From the NCBI RefSeq assembly GCF_002214185.1, contig NZ_CP022161.1, positions 5,773,486-5,837,485 on the forward strand: a DNA stretch of 64,000 bases, given 5' to 3'. The translations under genes and the position numbers were made by a program. The notes below the pieces were generated by a model. It saw only the letters and a program-made list of their open reading frames with translations, was not told the DNA's origin and did no database searches. The DNA is from Streptomyces capitiformicae. GTDB lineage: Bacteria > Actinomycetota > Actinomycetes > Streptomycetales > Streptomycetaceae. Positions 1 to 10,500 of this stretch are shown piece by piece. Every line of letters begins with the position of its first letter. Position 1 is the stretch's first letter.

Positions 1-218
1 CAGTTCCCGAAGGTCTGCCCGTACGGACCGGTGATCACGTTCAGCGCGGTCGTACCGGCCCCGGCGGCCCCGCGGATCGCCCCCTCCAGCGGCAGCAGCG
101 CCTCGCCCTGCATGATCACGACGTCCTGCTCGGTGGAGAGCAGCCGGGCCACCCGGTCCTCGATCGACGCGAAGTGCGCCGCGCTCAGCGGGGCCAGATC
201 CAGAAACGGGTGCGTCAC
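1..218 (-). CDS. Class V PLP-dependent aminotransferase, N-terminal part (runs off the window)
   Basis: Only the first 72 codons are present, read leftwards from a GTG at 218. The translation begins MTHPFLDLAPLSAAHF and contains a stretch (GAAGAGTTALNVITGPYGQ) typical of the alanine-glyoxylate or 2-aminoethylphosphonate transaminase group (fold type I, PLP-dependent). The catalytic lysine lies beyond the window, so substrate cannot be judged. The gene is divergent from the amino-acid ABC transporter; the gap of about 200 bp holds promoters for both directions. Confidence 0.7.
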   Translation of the reverse strand, partial: MTHPFLDLAPLSAAHFASIEDRVARLLSTEQDVVIMQGEALLPLEGAIRGAAGAGTTALNVITGPYGQTFGN

Positions 219-338
219 GGGGTGCTCTCTTCACTCACTGGGTAGACCGGGGTAGGTGGTGCCGAGGGTACCCACGGCACCAACGCGCCCTGTACCTACG
301 AGATCTGAGGTCGGACAGCCCTGCAGCCATGGATTGGT

Positions 339-366
339 TTGAGCAAGTCAAAGATATCCTTATAAT
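339..366 (+). promoter_or_regulatory. Candidate housekeeping promoter of the amino-acid ABC transporter
   Basis: A perfect TATAAT at 361-366 lies 16 bp downstream of TTGAGC (339-344), inside an AT-rich stretch that is rare in this genome. It sits about 50 bp before the GTG start at 418. This resembles a sigma-HrdB promoter; no start-site data support it. Confidence 0.45.
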
Positions 367-417
367 CGGAAGTCTGTGTTGTTCCTGTTTCTTTGTTTCC
401 CCACAGGAGGTATCCCC

Positions 418-1269
418 GTGAACTCGGTCCTCGGACGCCGGACCCGCATCCTGGCCGCCACCACCGCTACGGCCGGGCTGCTGTTCGTCGCCGGCTGCTC
501 CTCGACCGACGACGGTGGCAGCGGCACCAAGACCGCCGCCGGTGGGGTCGAACTGGTCAAGGCCGGTCAGCTCACCACCTGCACCCACCTCCCGTACCCG
601 CCGTTCCAGTCGGAGATCGACGGCAAGGTGCAGGGCTTCGACGTGTCGCTGATCGACCTCGTCGCCGAGGACCTGGGTGTGAAGCAGGAGATCCTCGACA
701 CGCCGTTCGAGAACTTCAAGACGGGCGCCTTCCTGAACTCCGGCGAGTGCGACCTGGCCGCGGCCGGCATGACGATCACCGAGGAGCGCAAGAAGAACGT
801 CGACTTCTCCGACCCGTACTTCGACGCCACCCAGGCCGTCCTCGCCGACAAGAAGGCCGGCATCGGCTCCTTCGCGGACCTCAAGGGCAAGAAGGTCGGC
901 ACCCAGGCGCAGACCACCGGTGAGGACTATGTCAAGGGCCAGGGCCTCGACCCGGTCTCCTTCGAGTCCTCCGACGCCGTCCTCAACGGCCTGCGCGCCG
1001 GCCAGGTCGACGCCGTCGTCATCGACTACCCGGTCGTCCAGGGCTGGCTGAAGGACAAGGCCAACGCCGACGCCTTCGAGGTCGCCGAGCAGATCAACAC
1101 CGGTGAGCAGTACGGCTTCGCGATCAAGAAGGGCAACGCCAAGCTCCTCGCCGCCGTCAACAAGGCGCTCGCCGAGGCCAAGGCCGACGGCGCCTACCAG
1201 GAGCTCTACGAGAAGTGGATCGGCCCGTACGACGAGAGCGCCGCCTCCGCTTCCCCGTCCGCCTCATGA
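418..1269 (+). CDS. Amino-acid ABC transporter substrate-binding lipoprotein (SBP family 3)
   Basis: This 283-residue extracellular receptor captures a polar amino acid and passes it to the permease and ATPase encoded next. The GTG start at 418 follows AGGAGG at 406-411. A basic N-terminus and hydrophobic stretch lead to the lipobox VAGC with Cys27 as the predicted lipidation site. The mature part has the family-3 pattern: [21 protein letters not shown], then [19 protein letters not shown], then a D-Y-P-V hinge segment. The C-terminus is an Ala/Ser-rich tail. The stop overlaps the next start (ATGA). The ligand (glutamate, glutamine or arginine are typical) cannot be fixed from sequence. Confidence 0.9.
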   Translation: MNSVLGRRTRILAATTATAGLLFVAGCSSTDDGGSGTKTAAGGVELVKAGQLTTCTHLPYPPFQSEIDGKVQGFDVSLIDLVAEDLGVKQEILDTPFENFKTGAFLNSGECDLAAAGMTITEERKKNVDFSDPYFDATQAVLADKKAGIGSFADLKGKKVGTQAQTTGEDYVKGQGLDPVSFESSDAVLNGLRAGQVDAVVIDYPVVQGWLKDKANADAFEVAEQINTGEQYGFAIKKGNAKLLAAVNKALAEAKADGAYQELYEKWIGPYDESAASASPSAS

Positions 1270-2105
1270 GCGCGACCGACACGGACACAGCGCTCCAGCC
1301 GAAGCGGAAGGGGCTGAGCCGGCGGCAGAAGCGCACCCTCTCGCGGGGTGCGCAGTACGCCCTCTTCGTCGCCGCCGTGATCGCCTTCGCGGTCTCGGCC
1401 GACTGGGACCGGCTGAAGAACCAGTTCGCGCAGGCCGACATCGCCGAGCAGATGTTCCCCGACGTCATCACCATGGCGCTGAAGAACACCGTGCTCTACA
1501 CGCTGTCCGGCTTCGCCGTCGGCCTGGTGCTCGGCATGGTCATCGCGCTGATGAGGCTGTCGTCGGTGGGCCCGTACCGCTGGTTCGCCGGGGTGTACAT
1601 CGAGATCTTCCGCGGTCTGCCCGCCCTGCTGATCTTCATCTTCATCGGCGTCGCCGTCCCGCTCGCCTTCCCCGGCACGGAGATCGTCGGCGGCACCTAC
1701 GGCAAGGTCGCCCTGGCACTCGGCCTGGTGGCGGCGGCGTACATGGCGGAAACGATCCGGGCGGGCATCCAGGCCGTCCCCAAGGGCCAGATGGAAGCGG
1801 CCCGCTCACTGGGCTTCTCACCCGCCCGTGCCATGGTCTCGATCATCATTCCCCAGGCGTTCAGGATCATCCTGCCGCCCCTCACCAACGAGTTGGTGTT
1901 GCTGTTCAAGGACTCCTCACTCGTCCTGTTCCTCGGTGTCACGCTGGGGGAGCGCGAACTGTCCAAGTACGGCCGCGACCTGGCCAGCACCACCGCCAAC
2001 TCCACGCCGATCCTCGTCGCCGGCCTGTGCTACCTGCTGGTGACCATCCCGCTCGGCTTCGTCGTGCGGCGCATGGAGGCGAAGGCCCAGGAGGCCGTGA
2101 AATGA
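1266..2105 (+). CDS. Amino-acid ABC transporter permease (HisM/GlnP type)
   Basis: This 279-residue inner-membrane subunit forms the translocation path. The ATG at 1266 overlaps the preceding stop by 4 bp; an in-frame upstream extension would run into the receptor gene and is rejected. A polar N-terminus of about 40 residues precedes several hydrophobic segments. The cytoplasmic EAA loop that docks on the ATPase is visible in [16 protein letters not shown] followed by [14 protein letters not shown]. Length and layout match the polar amino-acid permease family. It is translationally coupled to the ATPase gene through another ATGA overlap. Confidence 0.92.
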   Translation: MSATDTDTALQPKRKGLSRRQKRTLSRGAQYALFVAAVIAFAVSADWDRLKNQFAQADIAEQMFPDVITMALKNTVLYTLSGFAVGLVLGMVIALMRLSSVGPYRWFAGVYIEIFRGLPALLIFIFIGVAVPLAFPGTEIVGGTYGKVALALGLVAAAYMAETIRAGIQAVPKGQMEAARSLGFSPARAMVSIIIPQAFRIILPPLTNELVLLFKDSSLVLFLGVTLGERELSKYGRDLASTTANSTPILVAGLCYLLVTIPLGFVVRRMEAKAQEAVK

Positions 2106-2932
2106 GTACCAGGACTACCGGGACTACCGGGACTACCGGGACTACCAGGCCGGAGATCCAAGTCCGTGGACTGCACAAGTCGTTCGGCGACAACGAGGTC
2201 CTGCGCGGCATCGACCTGGAGATCGACCAGGGCGAGGTCGTGTGCGTCATCGGCCCGTCCGGCTCCGGCAAGTCGACGCTGCTGCGGTGCGTGAACCTCC
2301 TGGAGGAGCCCACAAAGGGCCAGGTCTTCGTCGGCGGAACGGAGTTGACGGACCCCGACGTCGACATCGACGCCGTACGCCGCCGTATCGGCATGGTCTT
2401 CCAGCAGTTCAACCTCTTCCCGCACCTCACGGTGACCGAGAACCTCACCCTGCCGCAGCGCCGGGTGCTGGGGCGGGACAAGGCGAAGGCTGCCGCCGTG
2501 GCCGCCGAGAACCTCGAGCGGGTGGGCCTCGCGGAGAAGGCGGACGCCTACCCGTCCTCCCTCTCCGGCGGCCAGCAGCAACGGGTGGCCATCGCCCGCT
2601 CGCTGTCCATGGGACCCGAGGTGATGCTGTTCGACGAGCCGACCTCGGCGCTCGACCCCGAACTGGTGGGTGACGTTCTCGCGGTCATGCGCATGCTCGC
2701 TCAGGAGGGCATGACGATGATGGTGGTGACCCACGAGATGACCTTCGCCCGCGAGGTCGCCGACCGCGTCGTCTTCATGGACGACGGAGTGATCGTCGAG
2801 GACGGCACTCCAGCCCAGGTCATCGGCAACCCCGCCCACGAGCGCACCCGCCACTTCCTGTCGAGGCTGCTTGACCCGGCGATGGCGGACGTGGAGGAGG
2901 AGACGTCGGACCAGGTGGGCGGAGAGGACTGA
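2102..2932 (+). CDS. Amino-acid ABC transporter ATP-binding protein
   Basis: This 276-residue ATPase energises the transporter. Walker [10 protein letters not shown] is at residues 51-59, the signature LSGGQ at 154-158 and Walker B VMLFDE at 174-179, with the switch His in VVTHEM. The D-loop SALD and an ordinary C-terminus follow. The oddity is the N-terminus: codons 4-15 are four copies of a 9-bp unit (GGGACTACC) encoding a Thr-Gly repeat before the domain begins. That is a low-complexity extension absent from most homologues and likely to vary in copy number. The gene ends the transporter set. Confidence 0.93.
   Translation: MSTRTTGTTGTTGTTRPEIQVRGLHKSFGDNEVLRGIDLEIDQGEVVCVIGPSGSGKSTLLRCVNLLEEPTKGQVFVGGTELTDPDVDIDAVRRRIGMVFQQFNLFPHLTVTENLTLPQRRVLGRDKAKAAAVAAENLERVGLAEKADAYPSSLSGGQQQRVAIARSLSMGPEVMLFDEPTSALDPELVGDVLAVMRMLAQEGMTMMVVTHEMTFAREVADRVVFMDDGVIVEDGTPAQVIGNPAHERTRHFLSRLLDPAMADVEEETSDQVGGED
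2111..2146 (+). repeat. Four tandem copies of a 9-bp repeat inside the ABC ATPase gene
   Basis: The unit is (A/G)GGACTACC, four copies at 2111, 2120, 2129 and 2138. The period is a multiple of three, so copy changes would alter only the Thr-Thr-Gly N-terminal tail. Confidence 0.9.
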
Positions 2933-2981
2933 AGAAGACGTACCTTTCTGGCGTACCGGCGTGCTGACTAAGGTGCGGAGC

Positions 2982-4073
2982 ATGAGCGAGCGCGCGGTGC
3001 TGCATGTGAAGGGCCGGATTCTGGTCGGACCCGAGGACGTCCGGGACGAACTGTGGGTGATCGACGGCCGGGTGTCGTACGACCGCCCGGCCGGCGCCCG
3101 GGACATCCGTACCGTCGAGGGCTGGGCGCTGCCCGGCCTGGTAGACGCGCACTGCCACGTCGGCCTCGGCGCGCACGGCCCGGTGGACACGGACGTCGCG
3201 GAGAAGCAGGCCCTGTCCGACCGGGACGCCGGCACCCTGCTGATCCGCGACGCGGGCTCGCCCTCCGACACCCGCTGGGTCGACGACCGCGAGGACCTCC
3301 CGAAGATCATCCGCGCCGGCCGCCACATCGCCCGTACCCGCCGCTATATCCGGAACTTCGCGCATGAGATCGAGCCGGAGGAACTGGTCGCGTACGTCGC
3401 CCAGGAGGCCCGGCGCGGCGACGGCTGGGTCAAGCTGGTCGGCGACTGGATCGACCGCGAGGTGGGCGACCTGGCACCGTGCTGGCCGCGCGAGTCGGTG
3501 GAGGCGGCCATTGCCGAAGCCCATCGCCTGGGCGCCCGGGTGACGGCTCACTGCTTCGCGGAGTCGTCGTTGCGCGACCTCGTGGAGTCGGGCATCGACT
3601 GCATCGAACACGCGACGGGCCTGACGGACGACCTGATCCCGCTCTTCGCCTCGCGCGGTGTCGCCATCGTCCCCACGCTCGTCAACATCGCCACCTTCCC
3701 GACCATGGCGGCCGGCGGCGAGGCCAAATTCCCCCGCTGGTCCACCCACATGCGACGCCTCCACACCCACCGCTACGACACCGTCCGCAACGCCTACGAC
3801 GCCGGCATCCCCGTCTACGTCGGCACGGACGCGGGCAGCTCACTCCCGCACGGCCTGGTGGCGGACGAGGTGGCGGAACTGGTCAAGGCCGGCATCCCTC
3901 CGGTGGAAGCCCTGTCGGCGACAACCTGGGGCGCCCGCGAGTGGCTGGGCCGCCCCGCCCTGGAGGAGGGCGCGGCAGCGGATCTCGTGGTGTACGAACG
4001 GGACCCCCGCACCGATGTACGTGTGCTGGGGGCCCCGCTGAGGGTGGTGCTGAACGGGCGGGTCGTCGGGTGA
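2982..4073 (+). CDS. Amidohydrolase family metal-dependent hydrolase
   Basis: This 363-residue cytosolic enzyme belongs to the imidazolonepropionase/dihydroorotase-like amidohydrolases, which hydrolyse C-N bonds using a one- or two-metal centre in a TIM barrel. Metal motif HCH is at residues 57-59 (DAHCHVG). Later metal or active-site segments are VKLVGDW, VTAHCFAE, CIEHATG and VGTDAGS, which carry the His, His and Asp ligands in family order. ATG at 2982 was chosen because it follows AAGG/GGAG and begins the usual small beta-sandwich; a GTG at 2961 is possible. It lies 49 bp after the transporter and may process its substrate, but that is inference. Confidence 0.88.
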   Translation: MSERAVLHVKGRILVGPEDVRDELWVIDGRVSYDRPAGARDIRTVEGWALPGLVDAHCHVGLGAHGPVDTDVAEKQALSDRDAGTLLIRDAGSPSDTRWVDDREDLPKIIRAGRHIARTRRYIRNFAHEIEPEELVAYVAQEARRGDGWVKLVGDWIDREVGDLAPCWPRESVEAAIAEAHRLGARVTAHCFAESSLRDLVESGIDCIEHATGLTDDLIPLFASRGVAIVPTLVNIATFPTMAAGGEAKFPRWSTHMRRLHTHRYDTVRNAYDAGIPVYVGTDAGSSLPHGLVADEVAELVKAGIPPVEALSATTWGAREWLGRPALEEGAAADLVVYERDPRTDVRVLGAPLRVVLNGRVVG

Positions 4074-4080
4074 TCAGAGA

Positions 4081-4563
4081 TCAGTCCGCGTCATCGCCGT
4101 ATGTGCGACACGAGACAAGGCCGTGCAGAAATTCCGAGAACGAATTCGCGATGCGCCTCGGCACCCTGTCCTCATCGACGTACGACACGGAAGGCTCACC
4201 CAGCGGCCCGCACTCGGCATAGTCGAGCATCATGGTGTCGTGCCCGGCTGAGGGAGTGATGCCGAGGACGATGCCGATCTCGGGATAACTCCATTCAGCG
4301 ATCAGGCGGGGTGACACCACATCCACTCCCCATGCGCCACCGACCCCCCAGATCACGTCGAGGCACACATGGTCCGGCGCCCACGACGTGGGGAACTCGG
4401 TGGGGAAGCAACGATTTCGCAGCACGCCGCCGTTCTGGACGGACACCAGATCGACGTAGCTCTTCGGCAGGCGAACCTGAAGCACGTCCTCGGCCCGCCG
4501 AATCATCTCGGCGTCCACCGGCGGGCCGACGTACTCGGATTCATCGGCTGGGTCGAAGATCAT
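4081..4563 (-). CDS. SUKH (SMI1/KNR4) family immunity protein
   Basis: This 160-residue cytosolic protein has the SUKH pattern: RRAEDVLQVRLPKSYVDLV near residues 25-43, an ASN-rich turn, then IGIVLGITPSAGHDTMMLDY and a C-terminal SFSEFL. SUKH proteins commonly neutralise nuclease tips of polymorphic toxins, and this gene begins 17 nt after the toxin stop codon with its GGAG ribosome site right behind that stop. The pair is therefore likely co-expressed with this protein protecting the producer from the WHH nuclease. Direct binding is inferred from gene order and family. Confidence 0.85.
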   Translation of the reverse strand: MIFDPADESEYVGPPVDAEMIRRAEDVLQVRLPKSYVDLVSVQNGGVLRNRCFPTEFPTSWAPDHVCLDVIWGVGGAWGVDVVSPRLIAEWSYPEIGIVLGITPSAGHDTMMLDYAECGPLGEPSVSYVDEDRVPRRIANSFSEFLHGLVSCRTYGDDAD

Positions 4564-4579
4564 GATCCCGGACTCCGCT

Positions 4580-7500
4580 CTAGCAGATCGAGAAACCGCC
4601 GGTATGGTTGGTTTGCGAGTGAACGGCCATGTTCACGAGCTGCATCACTCCGCAGTCCTGGTGATGATGCCATGTCCACTTGCCCTTCCGTGATGCCGCC
4701 GTGATGCCGGCCGCCTTGTCCGCCGCCGCGAAGTCCTTTCTCCTGTTGCCGGTCAGGGCGATGGTGACATCCGGTACGTTCGGGTGCCGGTAAGTGCTGA
4801 AGTCCGGGAACCCCTGGGCATCGAACGGCACCCCCGTCACCGGGTGATTACCACCGGCGAGACGAGCGTTGATCGGCCCGACGGGAGGCCCACCCGTGGC
4901 ACATGTGCACGCCGCGGTATGGCCGCCCACCGAACCCCCGCAGTTGTGCACGAGGACGGACGTCTCACCTGCCAGCACAAGGTAGGTGTGCAGGCCTTCG
5001 ACGGTCAGGTTGTGGACCGTCGCCTGCGCCTCGCGCGCCTTGACGGCAGTGATCTGGACCCAGTTGCCGTTCCCCGAGCTCAGCCACTGCCCGCGCTTCA
5101 GGTCGCCCGCGTCCACCCAGCGGCCCAGGTCCGGGAGCCAGAACCGGTGGCCGTCGGTGGCCGTGATCGTGGACGTCTCGTCGCCGGACCTGCCGTCCGT
5201 GTCGACGGTGAGGGTGACCAGGTGCTTGGTGCCGTCACCCTCGATCGTGCGCGTGACCGTCCGGGACTGCGCGTCGTCGGTCTCCACGTCCGACGCCGCG
5301 ACCTTGTCGCCGATTTCTACGTCCTCGATCGGCTTCGTGGTGCCGTCGGCCATCAGGACCTCGGTGCCGGGAGTGAAACTGTTGCCGATCTTGCAGGTGG
5401 CGCCGGTGGCCGGCGGTGCGTCCGGGACCTTCGGCGGGGCCGGAGCCGGGGCGGCCGGGGCGGCAGGAGGCGGGTCCGCCGCCGGCGGGTTGGTGGTGTT
5501 CGTCGGGGGTGTGTCCGCGGCGCTCGTCGACGGGGGATTGCCCGTGGACGGCGTTGCCGCGCCAGGCGGCGTCGCGTTGTCGACCTGTCGGCCCACATCG
5601 CTCGCCGTGTCCAGCGCCTCCAACGCCTCGTCCCCGTACTTCGCCGCCTTCGCCGCGGTCGCCCCGTACCCCGCGAACGGGATCGCCGAGGCGCAGGACA
5701 GGGCCGCGTCGACGTATTCGCCCTCGGCGGCGTACCAGCCGCAGTTGGCCAGGTCCGCGACCTCGCCCACCACGGGGATCAGTCCGGCCACGTCCAAAGC
5801 CGCGTGGCCGATGTCCGACCACGACAGGCCGAACAGGTGGCCGTCGATCTCGATGAACGAGATCGGGTTGCCGCCGGCGAAGGCGTAGCGGTTGCCGGTG
5901 AAGGGGTCCGTCGTCAGGCTCATGTCGGCGAGGGCGCCGCCGTACATGTCGCGGGTCAGGAAGCGGTTGAGACCGGGGTCGTACGTCCGGAAGCCCATGT
6001 CGTACGTGCCGGACGTCGAGTCGTAGCGCTTGCCGTTGAAGCGGTAGGAGTTGTACGGGTCAGACGGTTCCTCGCCGCCCGAGCCCGGCTTGTCGGCGCC
6101 CGTGAACTGGGCCGTGTCGTTCCTGCCGTACGCCGTGTAGCCGTACGTCGTCTTCGTGTTGCCGTCGGAGTCCGTCAACGCCTCCACGTCGCCGTGCGGG
6201 TGGTAGAGGTACTGCGTGGTCTCCGGGTCCTTGTCCTCCTCGTCCTTGATCTGGGTGAGCTTCTGGCCCCAGGACGCGTACTGGAAGGACGTGACACCCT
6301 CGTCCGTCACCTCCTCCTTCAGGGAGTGAGAGGTGATGCCCAGGTAGGTGAAGAGGGTGGTCTTGGCGTCGTCGCCACTGCCTACGGCCTCCTTCATCGC
6401 GCGGTCGAACGCGTCGTACGTCATCCGCGTCGTCTTCGCCGACTCACCGTTGCCCGCCGTGATCGACGCCGGACGGTCGAAGCCGTCGTAGCGGTACTTC
6501 TGGATCGTCTCGCCGCCGAAGGAGACGGTGTCGAGGCGGCCCAGCGGGTCGTAGTTGTACGTCGACGACGCGCCGTCCGCCGTCGACGTGAGGAGGCGGT
6601 TGCGGTCGTAGCGGTGGGTCGTCGTCGTGTCGTCGACCGTCTGCCAGACCACGTTGCCGGCGGCGTCGTGCCGGTACTCCTCCGTCTTCTCGTCGTCGCC
6701 CGTCTTCGCGACCTTCGCGATGCGGTCCTGCGGGTCGTACGTGTACGCGTACGTGTTGTCGATCGTGTCGCCGTGGTCGTCGGCGTCCATCAGCTTCAGG
6801 ACGTCCTCGACCTTGTGGCCGTTGGCGTTGTACTTCAGGGCGTGTTCGGCGACCAGGGTGTCGTCGGACTGGCGCTCCGTGGTCTTCTTCGTCGAACCGT
6901 CGAGGTAGTAGTCGACGGTCAGGACGTTGCCGTTCGGCTTGGTCTGTTCGGCCAGTTCGCCTCGGGCCGTGTACTTCAGTGTCGTGACCTGCTGATCACC
7001 GGCCGTCGGCGACGCCGCGTTGGTGATGCGCTCGACCCGGTCCAGCGGGTCGTAGTCCAGCTTGCTCCAGGTCAGGTCATGGGTCGTGGTGAGCGTGTTG
7101 CCGTTGGCGTCGTACGTCAGCGCGGTGGTGTTGCGCACGGAGTCGCCGTCGCGCTCGACGACCTTGCTGAGCTGGTTGAGCTCGTTGTACTCCAGGCTGT
7201 AGCGGTCGACCTCGACGCCGGGGCTGTTGTCGACGATCTCGATCTGGTTGCCGTTGGCGTCGTAGCGGTAGGAGAAGTCCTTCTCCTCGTTGTCCGTGTC
7301 CCCTTCGTTGTCGCGGACCAGCCGGACCGCGTCCGCGACGACCGTGCCGGTCGCCTTGTCGGTGAGGGTGATCGTCTGACCGGTGTCCTCGGCGAAGGCG
7401 TACTTGCCCAACGACCGCCACTCGCCCGGCAGTTCGGTCTGGTCGAGCGTCTTGGTCCCGGTGCCGTCCTTGTGCTTGATCTCGTACGAGGCGTCCTTGG

Positions 7501-10500
7501 CCGCCCCGTCGACCTTCGGGTAGTGGACGTAGACGGTGTAGTCGCCGCTCTGCGGGATCGTCAGCTGCCAGACGAAGCGGCTCTCGCCCGAACCGGCCGC
7601 GTGGGTCTGCGCGTTGTAGCCGTACGAGCCCGCGGCGGCCGTCTCGTCCCAGGTGCCCTGGGTGGCCGTGTTGTTGATGTCGGAGTTGTCGACGAGCGCG
7701 ACCTGGAGGCCGACCGGAACGCCGTTGTCCGACCGGGACTTCAGCGCGCCGCTCGGGTAGAACGACGAGTCGAGGGTCCGGCTGACCGAACCGCCCGCGC
7801 TGGTCAGGGTGTTCTGGATCTGCTGGCCGAGATCGTTGTACTCGTAGGTGTTCTCGATGTCGTAGGCGTCCGTGGACGTCTTGATCCAGCCGGTGTCGAA
7901 GTAGGTGTACTCCGTCTCGTTGCGGACGCTCTGGCCCTCCGACGGCGGCGCGCTGACCTTCTTCACCCGGCTCAGCGCGTCGTACTCGTACGTCGTCCGG
8001 TCCGGGGTGTTGTAGCGGCCGTCGTCGGGGTCGAAGGGGCTCAGGGTCTCCTTGACGCGGTTGAGCTCGTCGTAGATCGTCTCGGCGGCGAAGTCCTTGT
8101 CGTCGTCGCCGGTCTCCATGCCGCGCGGGGTGACGACCCGGGTCTGGTTGCCGACCTCGTCGTACTCGAAGCGGGTCTTGCGCACCACGTCGTCGTCGTG
8201 CGGGACGTGCGCCTCGACCAGCGCGCCGCGGGGGTCCAGGACCAGCTCGGTGCGGTTGCCGTTCCCGTCGGTGGTGGCGGTGGTCAGACCGTCCCAGTCG
8301 TAGGTGCTCGTCGTCGACTTCCCGGCCGCGTCGGTGGTCTCCAGCAGCCGGTGGTCGAGGTCGTAGCGGAACTTGCTGGTGTAGTCGTCCGGGTCGTCGG
8401 TCTCGTTCTTACGGGCGTCGACGACCTTCACCAGGTCACCGACGTCGTTGTAGAAGGCCGAGGCGCGCTTGCCGGCCGCGTTGACCGCCTCGATCGGCTG
8501 GTAGACCTCGTCGTACTTCGTCGTCGAGGTGAAGTCGCCCGGGGTGTCGGTCAGATTGCCCTTGGGCTCGGTCGCGGTGAGCTGGTTGCCGACCTTGTCG
8601 TAGGTGAACGTCGACACCCGGTCCGGCGAGCCCTCCTCGTCGCCCGGCTGGGTGGTCTTCAGCAGCTGGTCCGCGGCGTCGTACTCGCTGGTGGTCGACA
8701 CCTCGTTCGGGGCGGTGAAGACCAGCGTGTTGTCGTTGAGGTCGTACTCCGGGGCGGGCGTGACGATGAAGACGCCGGCCTTCTGCTCCTTCGGCCTGCG
8801 GTTCTCCAGCGGCCGCGCGAACAGGTCGTACGTCTGCGTGGTCGTCGCCCCGTCGGCCTCCTCGACCTCGGTGACATTGCCGCGCACGTCGTACGTCGTC
8901 GTCGTACGGTTGCCGAGGGCGTCGACGATCACCCGCGGATAGCCGGACGGGTCGTAGTCCTCGAACTTCGTGGTGTGTTCATTGGCGTCGGTGGCGGAGG
9001 TGAGCCGGCCGCGCGCGTCGTAGGCGTTGGTGGAGGTGTAGTCGCCGGCGGGCTCGCTCGCCACGCCCTTCGGGTCGGTGACCGAGGTCATGTTGCCGCG
9101 CGCGTCGTAGCCGAACTGCCAGGTGCGGCCCTCGGGGGAGACGCGGCGCACGAGGTCGGCTATGTAGCCGTTCTCGCCGGTCGCGTAGGTGAGGGTGGCG
9201 GCGGGGCGGTCGTTCTTGACGCTCTCGGCGTCCTTCGACTCCAGCGGATAGCCCGTCTTGGGGTCGTACTTCCAGGTGCGGGCCGCCCCGTTGTTCTCCT
9301 CCAGGCGCGTGACGTTGTTGTCCGCGTCCCAACCCAGCCTGGTGGTTCGCTTCTTGGCGTCGGTCAGCTTCACCGGGCGGCCGTAGCCGTCCATCAGCTG
9401 GGTCGAGGGGTTGCCCTCGGCGTCGGTGACGACCGTCTCGGTCCCCTTGCCGTCATGGCCGTCGGGGTCCTTGTAGCGGTACCCGGTCACGCCCTTGAGC
9501 CGGTCCGTGATCGCCTTGGTGTACCCCAGGTAGTGCAGCTGGTCCTTGTCGTCGTGCGGGCCGACATAGTCCAGCCTGGTGGCGTTCCCCTCCGGGTCGG
9601 TGACGGAGACCAGCTTCGGACCGGGGTGGTCGAACTCCTTGCCGTAGTCGAACTTGAATACTTTGCGCAGCTTGTCGTTGGTCGAGTTCGCCCCGTCCGT
9701 CAGCCGCGCGAGCCGGCCCTTCTCGGTGAACGTGAAGTCGATCCGCCGCCCGGAGATGTCGGTGACGGAACGGACCTTGTCGATGATGAACGGGTTGAGG
9801 AGATGCCTGCCCTCCTGGACCTCGCCCTCCTTGTCGACGTACGAGTAGGCCTCGCCCTTCTCCCAGTAGTCGACGGTGAGGGTGCGCCGGCCCTCGGCGT
9901 CGGTGACGTACTTCAGCAGCTTCGACGGGTGACCGAGCAGCCGCTCCTCGTACGTGAACTCCATCCGGTTGCCGTTCTTGTCGACCTGGGCGCTCGGATA
10001 GCCCTGGCAGTCGAAGAGGAACCGGGTGCGGTCCGGGCGCAGGAACTCCCAGGCCTCCCGCTGGTGCGGATGGAGCAGACAGTCCTTCTCCAGCTGCTTG
10101 ACCCGGAAGTGGACCCCGGCGGGGGAGTCCCACTCGCCCTTCTTGTTCTTGCTGAAGACATGGCTCGTGCCGTCGCCGTCGGTCAGCGTGATCTGCTTGG
10201 GCAGCAGCGCGGCCGGGTGGAAGTCCAGCGGAGTGCCGAGCCGGACCGGCGAGGACGCCTGCAGCGACCAGCCGAAACCGGCCGGAGTACTGGACGCGTC
10301 CTGCGAGTTGTAGGCCAGTCGCAGGAAGGTCGAGAAGCCGAGCGACGGGTTCGAGAAGGCGTTGTACGACCACACCGCGTTGCCGGCGTGAAGATTGCTC
10401 ATCACCGCCGAACCCGCGCCGGTGTTCTTCCCCGCGTACGAGTAGAAGTCCTCCAGACCGAGCTGGCCGGAGGTCGGGTACTCGGCCGTCACCTCGTGCT

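Noticed and set aside
1203-2932. Long plus-strand frame overlapping the permease and joined to the ATPase gene
   Set aside because: The part before 2102 is an out-of-frame shadow of the permease; only the ATPase part is real.
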